Assembly: GCA_964580995.1 (NCBI GenBank)
Contig: CAZOMV010000097.1
Location: forward strand, 1 to 21,871
From: JAKJEP01 sp964580995
GTDB lineage: Bacteria; Planctomycetota; Phycisphaerae; Sedimentisphaerales; SM23-30
Direction: 5' to 3'
Length of the DNA stretch: 21,871 bases
Shown here: in pieces, positions 7,348 to 15,927 of the stretch
How the letters are laid out: every line of letters starts with the position of its first letter
Numbering within the stretch: the first letter of the stretch is position 1
Translations under genes and position numbers: made by a program
Notes under the pieces: model-generated
Told to the model about the DNA's origin: nothing
Seen by the model: the letters and a program-made list of their open reading frames with translations, nothing else
The model's database searches: none

Positions 7348-7365
7348 CACAACGCTGCCGTTGTG
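7348..7365 (-). other. Stem-loop immediately after flgL
   Basis: A perfect 7-pair stem, CACAACG/CGTTGTG with a four-base loop, starts four bases after the flgL stop codon. It is followed on the minus strand by TTGGATAG, not a T-run, so I do not call it a terminator. It may protect the 3' end of the flgK-flgL part of the transcript or cause partial termination before fliW. Confidence 0.4.
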
Positions 7366-7368
7366 AAA

Positions 7369-9315
7369 TTACGATAAAAAATCGAGTAAGGAAACATTGG
7401 CCAGTTGGCTTCCGGTCATCAAATTGGCCTGTAAGGCGGTGTACAGATTCTGATACCGGGTGATGGCTTCGGTATAATCGATATCCCGGATATCGGACCG
7501 CAAAACTTCAATGGCGGCGATATTATCTTCGATGCGCAGTTGCCGGTCTTCCAAGGCCTTCGCCTGGGCGCCGACTTTGCCATTCATATTGATCATATTT
7601 TCTTCATCCGCCTTGACCAGGGCGGCGGCCTCATTGATGGCGGCATTGGCCAGATTGTCGTCTTCCAGCAGCAGGGCATCCCGCAAGGCGATCAGATGCG
7701 AAAACAGGCCTTCCGGCTGGATGGTATTGACATCGCTGCCGGTGAGCACATTGCCGCTGGCCGAAACGTTCAAGCCCAGTTCCTCATCAATGAAATAGCC
7801 GTTGTCGTTGATCCGGGTCACGGTCAGAGTACCGGCCCCACCGGTATTGTCGGTGAGTACAATTCCATTTCCGACCGAGGCCAGGGAAGCGGTCACCTGC
7901 CCACCGGCAGCGGTATTAATCAAATCCAGCACATCCTGCACCGTAGCCGCCGAATCCAGGTTGATGTCATAGTCCACTCCCAGCCTATCGGTAATCCGAA
8001 TATCGGCCACTCCCTGCTCCGGATGGATGCCCTGACCGCCATTGAGGCTGGACAGGAGCGTAGAACCGGCCATAGACCGGATGCCCAAATCGGTGGCGGT
8101 GGTTCCGCCATTTTCCCCGATACTCATTTCCGAGCCGCTGAGCTGATTGAAAATATTGATCCCAGTGCCGTCGGCATTGATTTCCGCCCGCACACCGATG
8201 CCGGCCAGATTGATGGCATTGAGAATATCCTGGACGGTGGCGGCGGAGGACAGATCGACCGGATCGATCGGATCGGCCAGACTGTTCTGAATGACCAGCC
8301 CGGAAGTAAGATCGATGCCCGCCCCGCCAGCCAACATCGTTACCGATGTAGCCGGCGAAAGGCGAGCATCAACGTCCTGGCCTGTCAAGGTGTTTCCTCC
8401 CACCCCGACGGCATCAAAAATTCCCAGATCGCGGGCGGTAAAACCGTTTCCAACTTCCTGCACCGTAACCGTCCCGACCGTGGAAGCAATCTGTAAACCC
8501 GTTCCATCGGCCGTTATGGAAGCGGTCGTGGTCGCAGGAGTACCGTTGTTAATTTTTTTAATCACATCCCCCACCGTCACACAATCCCCCAGATCCACCA
8601 CATCGCTTTCGGTGCCGTCGCTGATCAGGATGCTTCCCTGCCGAATCCCCTCGCCTAATACACCATTCAAATCACTCAGCAGCGTATCTTCGGTGATGTC
8701 CGGATCCAGATCGACAATGCCCACCACCTCACTGCTCAAAACACCGAATATATCCTGGCCATCCACACTGAAATTGGCCAGCGTGTCATTGGAGATGCGT
8801 GTTTGCAATTCGGTCAGATTGCCCAGGAACTGGACTCCGCCCTGGGCGGCACTGAAGGGGGCGACCGTACTGTTTTGACCGGAGAAAATATAACTATCCT
8901 GATGGGTGGTATTGCCCAGCGAAATCAATTCTTCGATGATTTGATCGATAATCACCGCATTGGATTCGCGGCCGGCCTGGCCCGTGGTCCCGACACTGTC
9001 CGAAGCCAGATTATAGGCCTCCTGCACCAGGTCCACCGCCTGGCTCAGAACGCTATCCGTTGTGTTCAGATAATCACTGGCATAACTGATATTCTTCAGG
9101 TATTGCTGCTGGCGTTCAATCATGTTGTCCAGATTCATGATGGTGGTAGCATCGGTGGGCGAATCGCTGGGCCGTCCGAGTTTCAAGCCGGTGGAAAGCT
9201 GATTCTGGACCTTGAGCAGATCGACCGAATTGGTCCGCACGTTGTTCAACAGCAAGTCGGATTGCATGAGCATGGATACTCGCGCTACATTGGTCGGTCT
9301 TACCGCAGAGGACAT
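7369..9315 (-). CDS. flgL: FlgL hook-filament junction protein, enlarged by three internal repeats
   Basis: A 648-residue hook-associated protein 3, which joins FlgK to the filament. The N-terminal flagellin-like helical region (about 10-190) includes QLSTGLKLGRPSDSPTDA and the conserved SYIFSGQNS near 141-149. The C-terminal helical region (about 535-648) includes NMNGKVGAQAKALEDRQ and DIDYTEAITRYQNLYTALQAN. Between them lie three repeats of about 105 residues (about 225-535). Each contains a Flagellin_IN-like motif: TVGDVIKKIN with ITADGTGLQI, TVQDILNAIN with INADGTGINIF, and TVQDVLDLIN with SVGNGIVL. FlgL is usually about 300 residues, so the insertion roughly doubles the protein and probably adds a surface-exposed domain. 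The start at 9315 has GAGG seven bases upstream. It follows flgK by 51 bases. Confidence 0.95.
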   Translation of the reverse strand: MSSAVRPTNVARVSMLMQSDLLLNNVRTNSVDLLKVQNQLSTGLKLGRPSDSPTDATTIMNLDNMIERQQQYLKNISYASDYLNTTDSVLSQAVDLVQEAYNLASDSVGTTGQAGRESNAVIIDQIIEELISLGNTTHQDSYIFSGQNSTVAPFSAAQGGVQFLGNLTELQTRISNDTLANFSVDGQDIFGVLSSEVVGIVDLDPDITEDTLLSDLNGVLGEGIRQGSILISDGTESDVVDLGDCVTVGDVIKKINNGTPATTTASITADGTGLQIASTVGTVTVQEVGNGFTARDLGIFDAVGVGGNTLTGQDVDARLSPATSVTMLAGGAGIDLTSGLVIQNSLADPIDPVDLSSAATVQDILNAINLAGIGVRAEINADGTGINIFNQLSGSEMSIGENGGTTATDLGIRSMAGSTLLSSLNGGQGIHPEQGVADIRITDRLGVDYDINLDSAATVQDVLDLINTAAGGQVTASLASVGNGIVLTDNTGGAGTLTVTRINDNGYFIDEELGLNVSASGNVLTGSDVNTIQPEGLFSHLIALRDALLLEDDNLANAAINEAAALVKADEENMINMNGKVGAQAKALEDRQLRIEDNIAAIEVLRSDIRDIDYTEAITRYQNLYTALQANLMTGSQLANVSLLDFLS

Positions 9316-9366
9316 ATTCTTACCTCATAAAAATATACATACAAACTTACGAACAGGATCTATTCC

Positions 9367-11109
9367 TTAGCTCACTAACGACACCACTTCATCCAGCATC
9401 TGGTCGATGATACTGATATACCGGGCCGCTCCCTGAAAAGCCCGCTGATACATAATCATGTGGATGGCTTCCTCATCCATCGAAACGCCGCTGATGCTTT
9501 GCCGTTCGGATTCCAGCGTTTGCGCCACCACGTCGGCGGCCGTATAGTTATCCTGGGCCGCTTTGCTGTCGGCGGCGATCTTGCCCACCAGCGAATTATA
9601 ACTGTCTATCAGACTAATCCCGTCTAACGAACTTACACCATCCGTAGCGAGCTGCGCTATCTGCCCCGCCACCTCACCGTTGCCGGCCAATCCGTTGGCG
9701 CTGGCGGCAATCCCCCGGGCATTTAGATCGGAATCAACCTCGATATCGTTTCCATTCGAGCCGGAAAAGAAAGTATTGATTCCCAGCACCGCCAAAACAT
9801 TGGTCGTGTTCTCCGAAGTGGTTGTACCCTGGGAATTATCCGAAGCGGAAAAGGTAAATTTATAATTACTGGCGGATCCCTCGATCTGAAGCCGGTTGCC
9901 GCTATCGACATAAGCGGTGATCCCATCGATACTATTCAGATCGGCTGCCAGTGAGGTCAAGGTGGTATCATTGGCATCCATACCCACATTGACTTTAATC
10001 ATTTGGGAGGTGGTATTGCCGGTATTTTCATCCGTCACATTGACATAAAAGACACCGTTATTCACCTGCCAATTCAGTCCCGTAGCTTCCCTATCTCCCA
10101 GCGAAACGGTGGCGTCTTCCACCCGAAATTCGCTGGATACCGAACTGAATTTTTCCAGGCCCTGTCCCAGACTATGGATTTTATTGATTTCAAATATCAG
10201 GGAAGAACTCCAGCTATCCACATCATTTAAAATACTGCCGAGCTGTTCGTCCCGAGCCGTGATCAGGCCGTGGATTTTGCCGCTGGCCAGATCGATCGAT
10301 TGTTCATTATCCGTAAAGACCACTTCCGCCAGCCAATTCCCATTGAGGTCCTCGCTCTCCTGATAGGACAGCCCGCGATTGGAAGAATACTGGATCAGCG
10401 GTTCATTGCCGATAAAAACATTCACCGCCCCGCCATCCACCTCGCGAGTGGTGATATTGACCAATTCGCTCAATTGCTTGAGCAAATCGTCCCGCTGATC
10501 CCGCAGCGCGGCCGCGGAACCGGCCTGTCCCGCCTCGGACGAAACCACCTGCTGATTCAGCGCCGCTACCTGATCGGCCAGGGCATTCGCCTCATCCACC
10601 TGGAACCGTACCTGCGAATCCAGATCATCCTGAATACTTTTGATCTGGCCGCGCAATTCCCGCATGAAATTGGCCAGGCTATCCCCTTCCTGCATGACCA
10701 CACTGCGGGAGGCGACATCCTCCGGCTGATTTTGCAGCGCAGACCAGGCCGTAAAAAATTCGTTCAGGCGGCTGGACAAATCCTCATCCGTCAGTTCATT
10801 AAACGTCGCCTCCACCCGGGTCATGGCCTGCTGCTGAACTAAATTACTGGCCGAATCGCCCACTGCCGTACGAATGCGGCTATTCAGTGCCTCATCCACT
10901 TGACGGCGAATCTCTAAAATGGCAACCCCGGTCCCGGTATATTGCCCGGGCACCACTTCGGTATATTGCGTAGGAGCCAGATGCACCGTTTGCCGGGAAT
11001 AACTGGAAGTGGCGGCATTGGCCATATTATTCCCGGTTACCGCCAGAGCGGCCTGCGAAACACTTACCGCAGATCGGCCAATTTGTAAAGCTCCATTAAT
11101 CAGTGACAT
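9367..11109 (-). CDS. flgK: FlgK hook-associated protein 1
   Basis: A 580-residue FlgK, a normal length for the family. It forms the junction ring between hook and FlgL. The N-terminal rod/hook-type motif is AALAVTGNNMANAATSSYSR (about 20-39), with the conserved TGTGV about 20 residues later. The region about 85-200 (NELTDEDLSSRLNEFFTAWS, then EADALADQVAALN-like text) is the typical FlgK helical domain. The C-terminal signature is SMDEEAIHMIMYQRAFQGAA, with RYISIIDQMLDEVV to the end. A variable, Ser/Thr/Asn-rich middle (about 330-490) is the exposed domain. The gene starts 23 bases after flgN with AAGGA about 11 bases before the ATG, and is followed directly by flgL, its usual partner. Confidence 0.96.
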   Translation of the reverse strand: MSLINGALQIGRSAVSVSQAALAVTGNNMANAATSSYSRQTVHLAPTQYTEVVPGQYTGTGVAILEIRRQVDEALNSRIRTAVGDSASNLVQQQAMTRVEATFNELTDEDLSSRLNEFFTAWSALQNQPEDVASRSVVMQEGDSLANFMRELRGQIKSIQDDLDSQVRFQVDEANALADQVAALNQQVVSSEAGQAGSAAALRDQRDDLLKQLSELVNITTREVDGGAVNVFIGNEPLIQYSSNRGLSYQESEDLNGNWLAEVVFTDNEQSIDLASGKIHGLITARDEQLGSILNDVDSWSSSLIFEINKIHSLGQGLEKFSSVSSEFRVEDATVSLGDREATGLNWQVNNGVFYVNVTDENTGNTTSQMIKVNVGMDANDTTLTSLAADLNSIDGITAYVDSGNRLQIEGSASNYKFTFSASDNSQGTTTSENTTNVLAVLGINTFFSGSNGNDIEVDSDLNARGIAASANGLAGNGEVAGQIAQLATDGVSSLDGISLIDSYNSLVGKIAADSKAAQDNYTAADVVAQTLESERQSISGVSMDEEAIHMIMYQRAFQGAARYISIIDQMLDEVVSLVS

Positions 11110-11132
11110 ATTCTTACAATCCTTTTCCTGGG

Positions 11133-11636
11133 TTACGCAATCGCATCCACCAGTCTTTTTTGTTCCACCATCGCTTTTTTTCCTACCCGGCTGTACAGAC
11201 CGATATCCGAACCGGTTTCCGCAATTACACGGAAAATATGATCCAGGTGTCCCAGCATTTTCCGGGAAACCTGGGCATTGATCCGGTTCAATCGCTGCAC
11301 TTTTTCCACCACGTCCCGGAGCATCCCGGTCAAGGCCATCAATTTGCTTCGCAGCGGTTCACTCAAGGCCTGGGCCAGTTCCCGGGCACTGGCCAGGCGG
11401 CTTTTCTTTTTGGGCAGCCATTCGCGCATCGCCTGATGGACCGCGGTGTTGCGTTTGACGGCATTGAGCCGAATCCCTTCCAGCAGCCGCTGCTCTGTCA
11501 GAGTCAGCGCTTCCAGCCGCGTAATATCATAATGCTTCATCGCATCGAGCTTATTGTCCAGAACGGCTGCCAAATCCTGCTGCCACTGTAACTCTTCCTG
11601 CATGGCCACTAATACTATTTCCACCGATTTAGACAT
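11133..11636 (-). CDS. flgN: FlgN-family export chaperone
   Basis: A 167-residue, almost entirely helical, charged protein resembling FlgN, the cytoplasmic chaperone that keeps FlgK and FlgL soluble and guides them to the export gate. The N-terminal half has the family pattern of heptad helices (QEELQWQQDLAAVLDNKLDA, then EALTLTEQRLLEGI). Sequence conservation in this family is low, so gene position, directly before flgK and flgL, is a large part of the evidence. I chose the ATG at 11636 over an upstream in-frame start at 11672 because GAGG lies eight bases before it. This start overlaps the end of the preceding rod-binding gene by 8 bases, which suggests coupled translation. No flgM, which often precedes flgN, is present. 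Confidence 0.8.
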   Translation of the reverse strand: MSKSVEIVLVAMQEELQWQQDLAAVLDNKLDAMKHYDITRLEALTLTEQRLLEGIRLNAVKRNTAVHQAMREWLPKKKSRLASARELAQALSEPLRSKLMALTGMLRDVVEKVQRLNRINAQVSRKMLGHLDHIFRVIAETGSDIGLYSRVGKKAMVEQKRLVDAIA

Positions 11637-11967
11637 TCTCGTTTCCTCGCAATCCCATCGTCTGAACCGCATTCGGCAGCGGCGCGGGTAGTTTCATATC
11701 CCCAACCCGGTACCGGGACCCGCCCAATTGTTTGAGCAGGGCATCGGCCAGGGGGGACTCTCCCCGTTCACTCATTCGTTTGACCATTTCCATATCCAGT
11801 AATTGGGTAAAGGGACCGCTGCCCGGCCCGCTATCCAATACCGTCGGTTCGCTCGCCTCGCGAAACTCACGCAACAGGGTTCCCCAAAACGCCATATTCA
11901 CAAATTCATTGGTCTTTTGGCGAAGTTCCGGAGAAATCTGGCTGGTACCGGTCGATATCGTTGTCAT
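11629..11967 (-). CDS. flgJ: Rod-binding protein (FlgJ N-terminal domain only)
   Basis: A 112-residue protein matching the rod-binding domain found at the N-terminus of FlgJ. The family pattern is visible: NEFVNMAFWGTLLREFREAS (about 20-39), then a glycine-rich turn and FTQLLDMEMVKRMSERGESPLADALLKQL (about 53-81; given in full only as a position range here because the pattern FxxxLDxE...LAD..L.QL is what counts). The muramidase domain of enteric FlgJ is absent, as in many non-proteobacterial flagellar systems, so peptidoglycan opening must be done by another enzyme. The ATG overlaps the flgI stop codon (ATGA), and the stop overlaps the flgN start. Confidence 0.85.
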   Translation of the reverse strand: MTTISTGTSQISPELRQKTNEFVNMAFWGTLLREFREASEPTVLDSGPGSGPFTQLLDMEMVKRMSERGESPLADALLKQLGGSRYRVGDMKLPAPLPNAVQTMGLRGNENV

Positions 11968-13118
11968 TCTTTTACAATCCTCGCACGCAAGGCCCCGGCT
12001 TGATGAATCGCGTAGATCGCGCGGATTTTCTCCCGGGCCGGAACATTCAATCGATCCAGGGCATTGGTCAAATCGCTTATTTTGATCCCCCCGCTATTGG
12101 TCGTATCGAAGGAGGTCCATTCCGTTTGCTGCACAGGAAGGGCATTTTGAGCGGCGGGATTCATCATCGTAATCTGAAGACCATTCACATGGACCGTCAC
12201 CGGGGCAATTTCCACATTTCCGGTGATGGCGATGGTCCCTGTTTTTTCATTGATAAAAACGGTTGCTTCCGGCTCCGGCAAATCCACGGGCAGATTCAAC
12301 ACCCGGGCGATAAACAGAGAAGGATGCTGGGCTTGTTTTTCGGGAATGATGACGCGAATATTTTTTGCATCCAGGGCAAAAGCGGTCTGGTCCGCGTACA
12401 GCTCGGCGGTACGGTCCGTTCCTGTCTTTTCTCCCGGCAAGGCGGTTTCCTCGTTAATGATCATTTCTACCGCCTTGGCCGTCTGGAAGTCAGCCTGATC
12501 CTCATCTAAAACCAGAGTAAATATCGCATGCCCTTCCCGATCGTACTCGACATACTGATGCAGAAAGTCATATTCGACCGTGGCTCCCGCTTTGATCACC
12601 CCGGCGGTCGGGATTTCCAGATTGACAATCTCGACGGCTCCCTGTGCGATCGCATAGACATTTTCATCATCCAGACTCATGCTCCGCAGAGCGGTAACGA
12701 TCAGTTGCCCCCCGGCCAGGCTCTTGGCACTGCCCATGCTGGAAACCTGCACATCAATTTTATCCCCATTGCGAACCCCGCTTCGCCCCAGTTCCGCGGT
12801 GACATGGACATAGGCGATATTCTTGGCGTTTTTCAGTTCTTCGATCGATATCGGATTCCCCAGATTCCGCAGGTACACTTCCAGCGGGCGGGTCATAATC
12901 AGGGAATTGCCTCCGTCCCCGGTTCCATTCAATCCTACGACTAACCCGGCCCCATGCAATTGATTGCTCCGTTCGCCCAGCGGACGGGCAATATCCCGAA
13001 TTCGGGTCAGGCCCCAAACCGAATTACACAACAACCAGCCGAGGAGCAGAGCAGCCAGACAAACCGGTCTGGTCCGGTTGGTTTTGTCAATCCATTGTGT
13101 TCCTGGTATCTGATTCAT
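11964..13118 (-). CDS. flgI: FlgI flagellar P-ring protein
   Basis: A protein of 384 residues from the chosen start, close to the usual 365-380. FlgI assembles in the periplasm into the P-ring around the rod in the peptidoglycan. An N-terminal signal peptide is visible (positively charged segment NRTRP, then VCLAALLLGWLLCNSVWG). The mature protein begins with the diagnostic LTRIRDIARPLGERSNQL, GLVVGLNGTGDGG and MTRPLEVYLRNLG, and has ARVLNLPVDLPEPEATVFIN and NEKTGTIAITGNVEIAPVTV. Two in-frame ATGs lie six bases apart (13124 and 13118). I prefer 13118 because GGGA is properly spaced from it, while it abuts the first ATG. The stop overlaps the start of the rod-binding gene. Confidence 0.96.
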   Translation of the reverse strand: MNQIPGTQWIDKTNRTRPVCLAALLLGWLLCNSVWGLTRIRDIARPLGERSNQLHGAGLVVGLNGTGDGGNSLIMTRPLEVYLRNLGNPISIEELKNAKNIAYVHVTAELGRSGVRNGDKIDVQVSSMGSAKSLAGGQLIVTALRSMSLDDENVYAIAQGAVEIVNLEIPTAGVIKAGATVEYDFLHQYVEYDREGHAIFTLVLDEDQADFQTAKAVEMIINEETALPGEKTGTDRTAELYADQTAFALDAKNIRVIIPEKQAQHPSLFIARVLNLPVDLPEPEATVFINEKTGTIAITGNVEIAPVTVHVNGLQITMMNPAAQNALPVQQTEWTSFDTTNSGGIKISDLTNALDRLNVPAREKIRAIYAIHQAGALRARIVKE

Positions 13119-13130
13119 AGTCATCCCGTT

Positions 13131-13895
13131 TTAAAATATTCCCAGCCAATCGGTCAGCCCCGAAAGCAAACCCCTCTTGGTTGCATCGCGGGCAATTCCA
13201 TTGTGCGATTTGCGAAGATCCAGATCCGCCAACTGGGAGGAAAGAATCGTGTTATCAATCCCAATATCCTTGCTTCGGCAGACACCGCTTAAAATAATGG
13301 TGGTTTCTTCTTCGTCGGTTGTGACTTTTTTGGTTGCTTCCAACAAGAGCGTTCCGTTGGGCATCACGTCAATCACTTTGGCCTGAATGCGGGCGGTGAG
13401 CGAATCTTCCCGTTTGATATCCCCTTTGCCTTCAAACTCCCGGTCATACGAAAATCCGACTTTCGGGTCCCCGTGACTTTGTTTGTCAGGCCGCAGATTC
13501 AATCCGGACAGCGAAATCCAGTCCTGCAACTTTGAATCCACGGTATATTCCCGGTCCGCTTTGGTATCGGCTTTGGTGGAATTTTTACTCACCTCATTGA
13601 CGATAATCGTAATCAGGTCATGCACACGATAATCTTTGGGACTCGGCTCGGCCACGGTAATCCAACTGGCTTTGAGAACCGGCGTACGCCTAGTTAGAGC
13701 AGGTATGCTAGAGGCCTCTTCCTTTGCTCCATACACATTTTCCGCAGCATCCGTTTTCATGCCTTTATGCCGAAGAGAGGTATTTAGCTTTTCTTCTTCG
13801 GTACGGACAAAAAGACTGTTGCCGGGAGCCGCCGGGGCCAGACCCGCCGTCAGCCACAGAAATAACCATACCAGGATGAACATTCGGATACGCAT
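13131..13895 (-). CDS. flgH: FlgH flagellar L-ring protein without lipobox
   Basis: A 254-residue FlgH, the outer-membrane L-ring subunit. The conserved core is seen in VHDLITIIVNEVSKNSTKAD (about 93-112), FEGKGDIKREDSLTARIQAK (about 153-172), VIDVMPNGTLLLEATKKV and the SGVCRSKDIGIDNTILSSQL segment near the end, finishing in LTDWLGIF. The N-terminus is a signal peptide (MRIRMFILVWLFLWLTAGLAPA) with an apparent signal peptidase I site. Most FlgH proteins are lipoproteins with a cysteine here, and this one has none. The ATG at 13895 overlaps the flgA stop by one base (TGATG) and is preceded by AGGAG; a TTG one codon upstream is less likely. flgI follows 12 bases later. Confidence 0.95.
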   Translation of the reverse strand: MRIRMFILVWLFLWLTAGLAPAAPGNSLFVRTEEEKLNTSLRHKGMKTDAAENVYGAKEEASSIPALTRRTPVLKASWITVAEPSPKDYRVHDLITIIVNEVSKNSTKADTKADREYTVDSKLQDWISLSGLNLRPDKQSHGDPKVGFSYDREFEGKGDIKREDSLTARIQAKVIDVMPNGTLLLEATKKVTTDEEETTIILSGVCRSKDIGIDNTILSSQLADLDLRKSHNGIARDATKRGLLSGLTDWLGIF

Positions 13896-15091
13896 CAATT
13901 CTCCTGTAAGATTTTTTCAGAACCAGAACCGATAAAATCTTTACTTAACAATCTCTCTTTATCCGGAACGGGTTCATCGATCACAGTCACTTCATTCGCA
14001 GCCGTTATTTTGCCCTTCACCGTTCCTTTATTGGCTTCATCACGAACCAGGATGACATCGCCGTACGCGCCGCCAGCCAGGGCCTTGCACCGCTGACGAA
14101 TCTCCACCCCACCGACTTTGGCAATCACATCGACATCGTCATTTCGTTTGACCAACTGGAGCTTTCGAATCATCGCCGGCAGCACCAGTTCATTTTCGCT
14201 GATCGCGCGAGCTACTTCCTGCCCCAGTATATTTTCCAGATCCGTTACCCCCACTTCCCGGAAGCTGGTGACTCGGCGCGGCGTGAGCTTTACCATATCC
14301 GGCATAATGACCTGCCCCGGTTTCAAGGCCTGCGTCGCCACCACCGATTCACATAAAAACTCCACCTTCCCGGAAACCTTGCACCGGGCTTTGTCCGATA
14401 CCGGGCGGCTTTCCTTATCCTGGATACTCCGATCGGTGATCGCGAACTGTACCTGGCCCAGCCGAATCGGGGAGAGAGGAACGATTTTAAACCGGTCGCC
14501 GCCGGTCGGGCGTTGTAACCATTCGGAATCCCGGCACTGCCACTCAATTTTCAAAGAAGCCTTATCCAGCCCCATCATTTCCGCTACCGTGTTCGTCAAC
14601 TGATCGGACAAAGCAATACCCGACGAACTGTCATTCGGCTCCTGCGGGAGCGATTCGGGCATAAGGGATTCAGGCGTCGGAAGGACCGCAGGCTCCTTTG
14701 CCGACATAATCGGGCTGGGGGACAAATCGGCGGTTTTTTCGGTACTATTCATCATCACCCGACACTGGCTGGCACCATAGATATCGATTCCTGCCGGATT
14801 GATCTGGGCCTGGACCAAGGCTTTCGTAATGGCAAAGGTACCCAAAACGATCTCCCCGCTGCCGGTCTGGCCTTCCGTGATAATCAGATTGGCCAGACGG
14901 TCTTTCAACTCCTGGTTTTCGCCCTGGATATCCGCGATCTGCCGCAAACAAACCACTTCCGAATGGATCTCGGCTGAGGGATGGACGCGTATTTCCGCCT
15001 CAATCCCCAAAGCCTGCTGTACCAGGCACAGTCCTGTCAGCAGCAAAATCGTAATTCGGATAATGAATGTTTTAGCCTTCATCGTTTTCAC
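13895..15091 (-). CDS. flgA: FlgA P-ring assembly chaperone, long form
   Basis: A 398-residue FlgA-type periplasmic chaperone for P-ring assembly. A signal peptide occupies about 1-29 (FIIRITILLLTGLCLV). The C-terminal third is diagnostic: an SAF-like domain (about 248-310, including ALKPGQVIMPDMVKL and ILGQEVARAISENELVL) followed by the ChapFlgA end domain (about 313-375, VKRNDDVDVIAKVGGVEIRQ, then GDVILVRDEANKGTVKGKI). FlgA is usually about 220-340 residues. The extra length includes a proline- and serine-rich linker at about 120-157. I chose the GTG at 15091 because AAGGGA is well spaced from it; an ATG three codons later (15082) is the alternative. It follows flgG by 8 bases and precedes the ring genes flgH and flgI. 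Confidence 0.9.
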   Translation of the reverse strand: MKTMKAKTFIIRITILLLTGLCLVQQALGIEAEIRVHPSAEIHSEVVCLRQIADIQGENQELKDRLANLIITEGQTGSGEIVLGTFAITKALVQAQINPAGIDIYGASQCRVMMNSTEKTADLSPSPIMSAKEPAVLPTPESLMPESLPQEPNDSSSGIALSDQLTNTVAEMMGLDKASLKIEWQCRDSEWLQRPTGGDRFKIVPLSPIRLGQVQFAITDRSIQDKESRPVSDKARCKVSGKVEFLCESVVATQALKPGQVIMPDMVKLTPRRVTSFREVGVTDLENILGQEVARAISENELVLPAMIRKLQLVKRNDDVDVIAKVGGVEIRQRCKALAGGAYGDVILVRDEANKGTVKGKITAANEVTVIDEPVPDKERLLSKDFIGSGSEKILQEN

Positions 15092-15099
15092 TCAATCCC

Positions 15100-15906
15100 T
15101 TAGCTCCGTAACCGGCTGACGATCTGCATATTCTGATCCGCCGCCTTGATCGTCTGCGAATTTAACTCAAAATTCCGCTGCGTTCGTATCATATTGGTCA
15201 GTTCCTTGACCGCATCCACATTACTGGCTTCCAGGAAATTCTGCGTTAAGGTGCCAAATCCCTGCTCTCCGGGCATACCGCTGATAACCGCCCCGCTGGC
15301 ATCCGTCTCGGTGTACAGATTGCCACCTTCACAGCGGAGGCCATTGGGATTTTGAAATTTGTACAGTTCAATCTGGCCGATATCCTGGGATTGCCCATCT
15401 ACCTGTGCTGTGATCTTTCCGTCCCCCTGAATCGTGATCGTACTGGAATCCGTTCCCGCCGGAAACGTAATCTGGGGATCCAGCATCGGGCCATCCGCGG
15501 TCCCTAAAATTAGATTGCCCTCCGAATCAATCATCAGATTGCCGGCACGGGTATAGGCCTCTCCGCCCCCGATCCCGTCGAATGACTGCACCTTAAAAAA
15601 TCCTTCTCCCATGATTGCCACATCCAGAGGCCGGCCCGTATTTTCCATAGAACCGGTTTGCAAATTGAGCTGGGTATTGGAAACCCGGGTCCCCAATCCG
15701 ACGAACAATCCGGTACTGGTCTTCTGCCCTAAACTGTTCAACGCACCCGGCTGCCGGCGTTCCTCATAAAACAAATCCTCAAAGTTCACCCGCGACGATT
15801 TAAAACCGGTGGTATTGGTGTTGGCCAGGTTATTGGCGATCACATCCAACTGGGTGTCCATCGCTCTCATCCCGGTCGCGGCTGAATGTAAGGCAGTAAT
15901 GGTCAT
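15100..15906 (-). CDS. flgG: FlgG distal rod protein
   Basis: A 268-residue FlgG, the distal rod subunit that spans the periplasm and passes through the P and L rings. The length (about 260) and motifs are typical: ALHSAATGMRAMDTQLDVIA with NNLANTNTTGFKSSR at the N-terminus (about 5-40), then GRPLDVAIMGEGFFKV (about 92-107), AYTRAGNLMIDSEGNL, and the C-terminal QNFLEASNVDAVKELTNMI with RTQRNFELNSQTIKAADQN. The N- and C-terminal helices form the D0 coiled coil of the rod-hook family. It begins 21 bases after flgF with AGGA before the ATG. Confidence 0.97.
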   Translation of the reverse strand: MTITALHSAATGMRAMDTQLDVIANNLANTNTTGFKSSRVNFEDLFYEERRQPGALNSLGQKTSTGLFVGLGTRVSNTQLNLQTGSMENTGRPLDVAIMGEGFFKVQSFDGIGGGEAYTRAGNLMIDSEGNLILGTADGPMLDPQITFPAGTDSSTITIQGDGKITAQVDGQSQDIGQIELYKFQNPNGLRCEGGNLYTETDASGAVISGMPGEQGFGTLTQNFLEASNVDAVKELTNMIRTQRNFELNSQTIKAADQNMQIVSRLRS

Positions 15907-15927
15907 AGTAGTTCCTATAAAAAAGTA

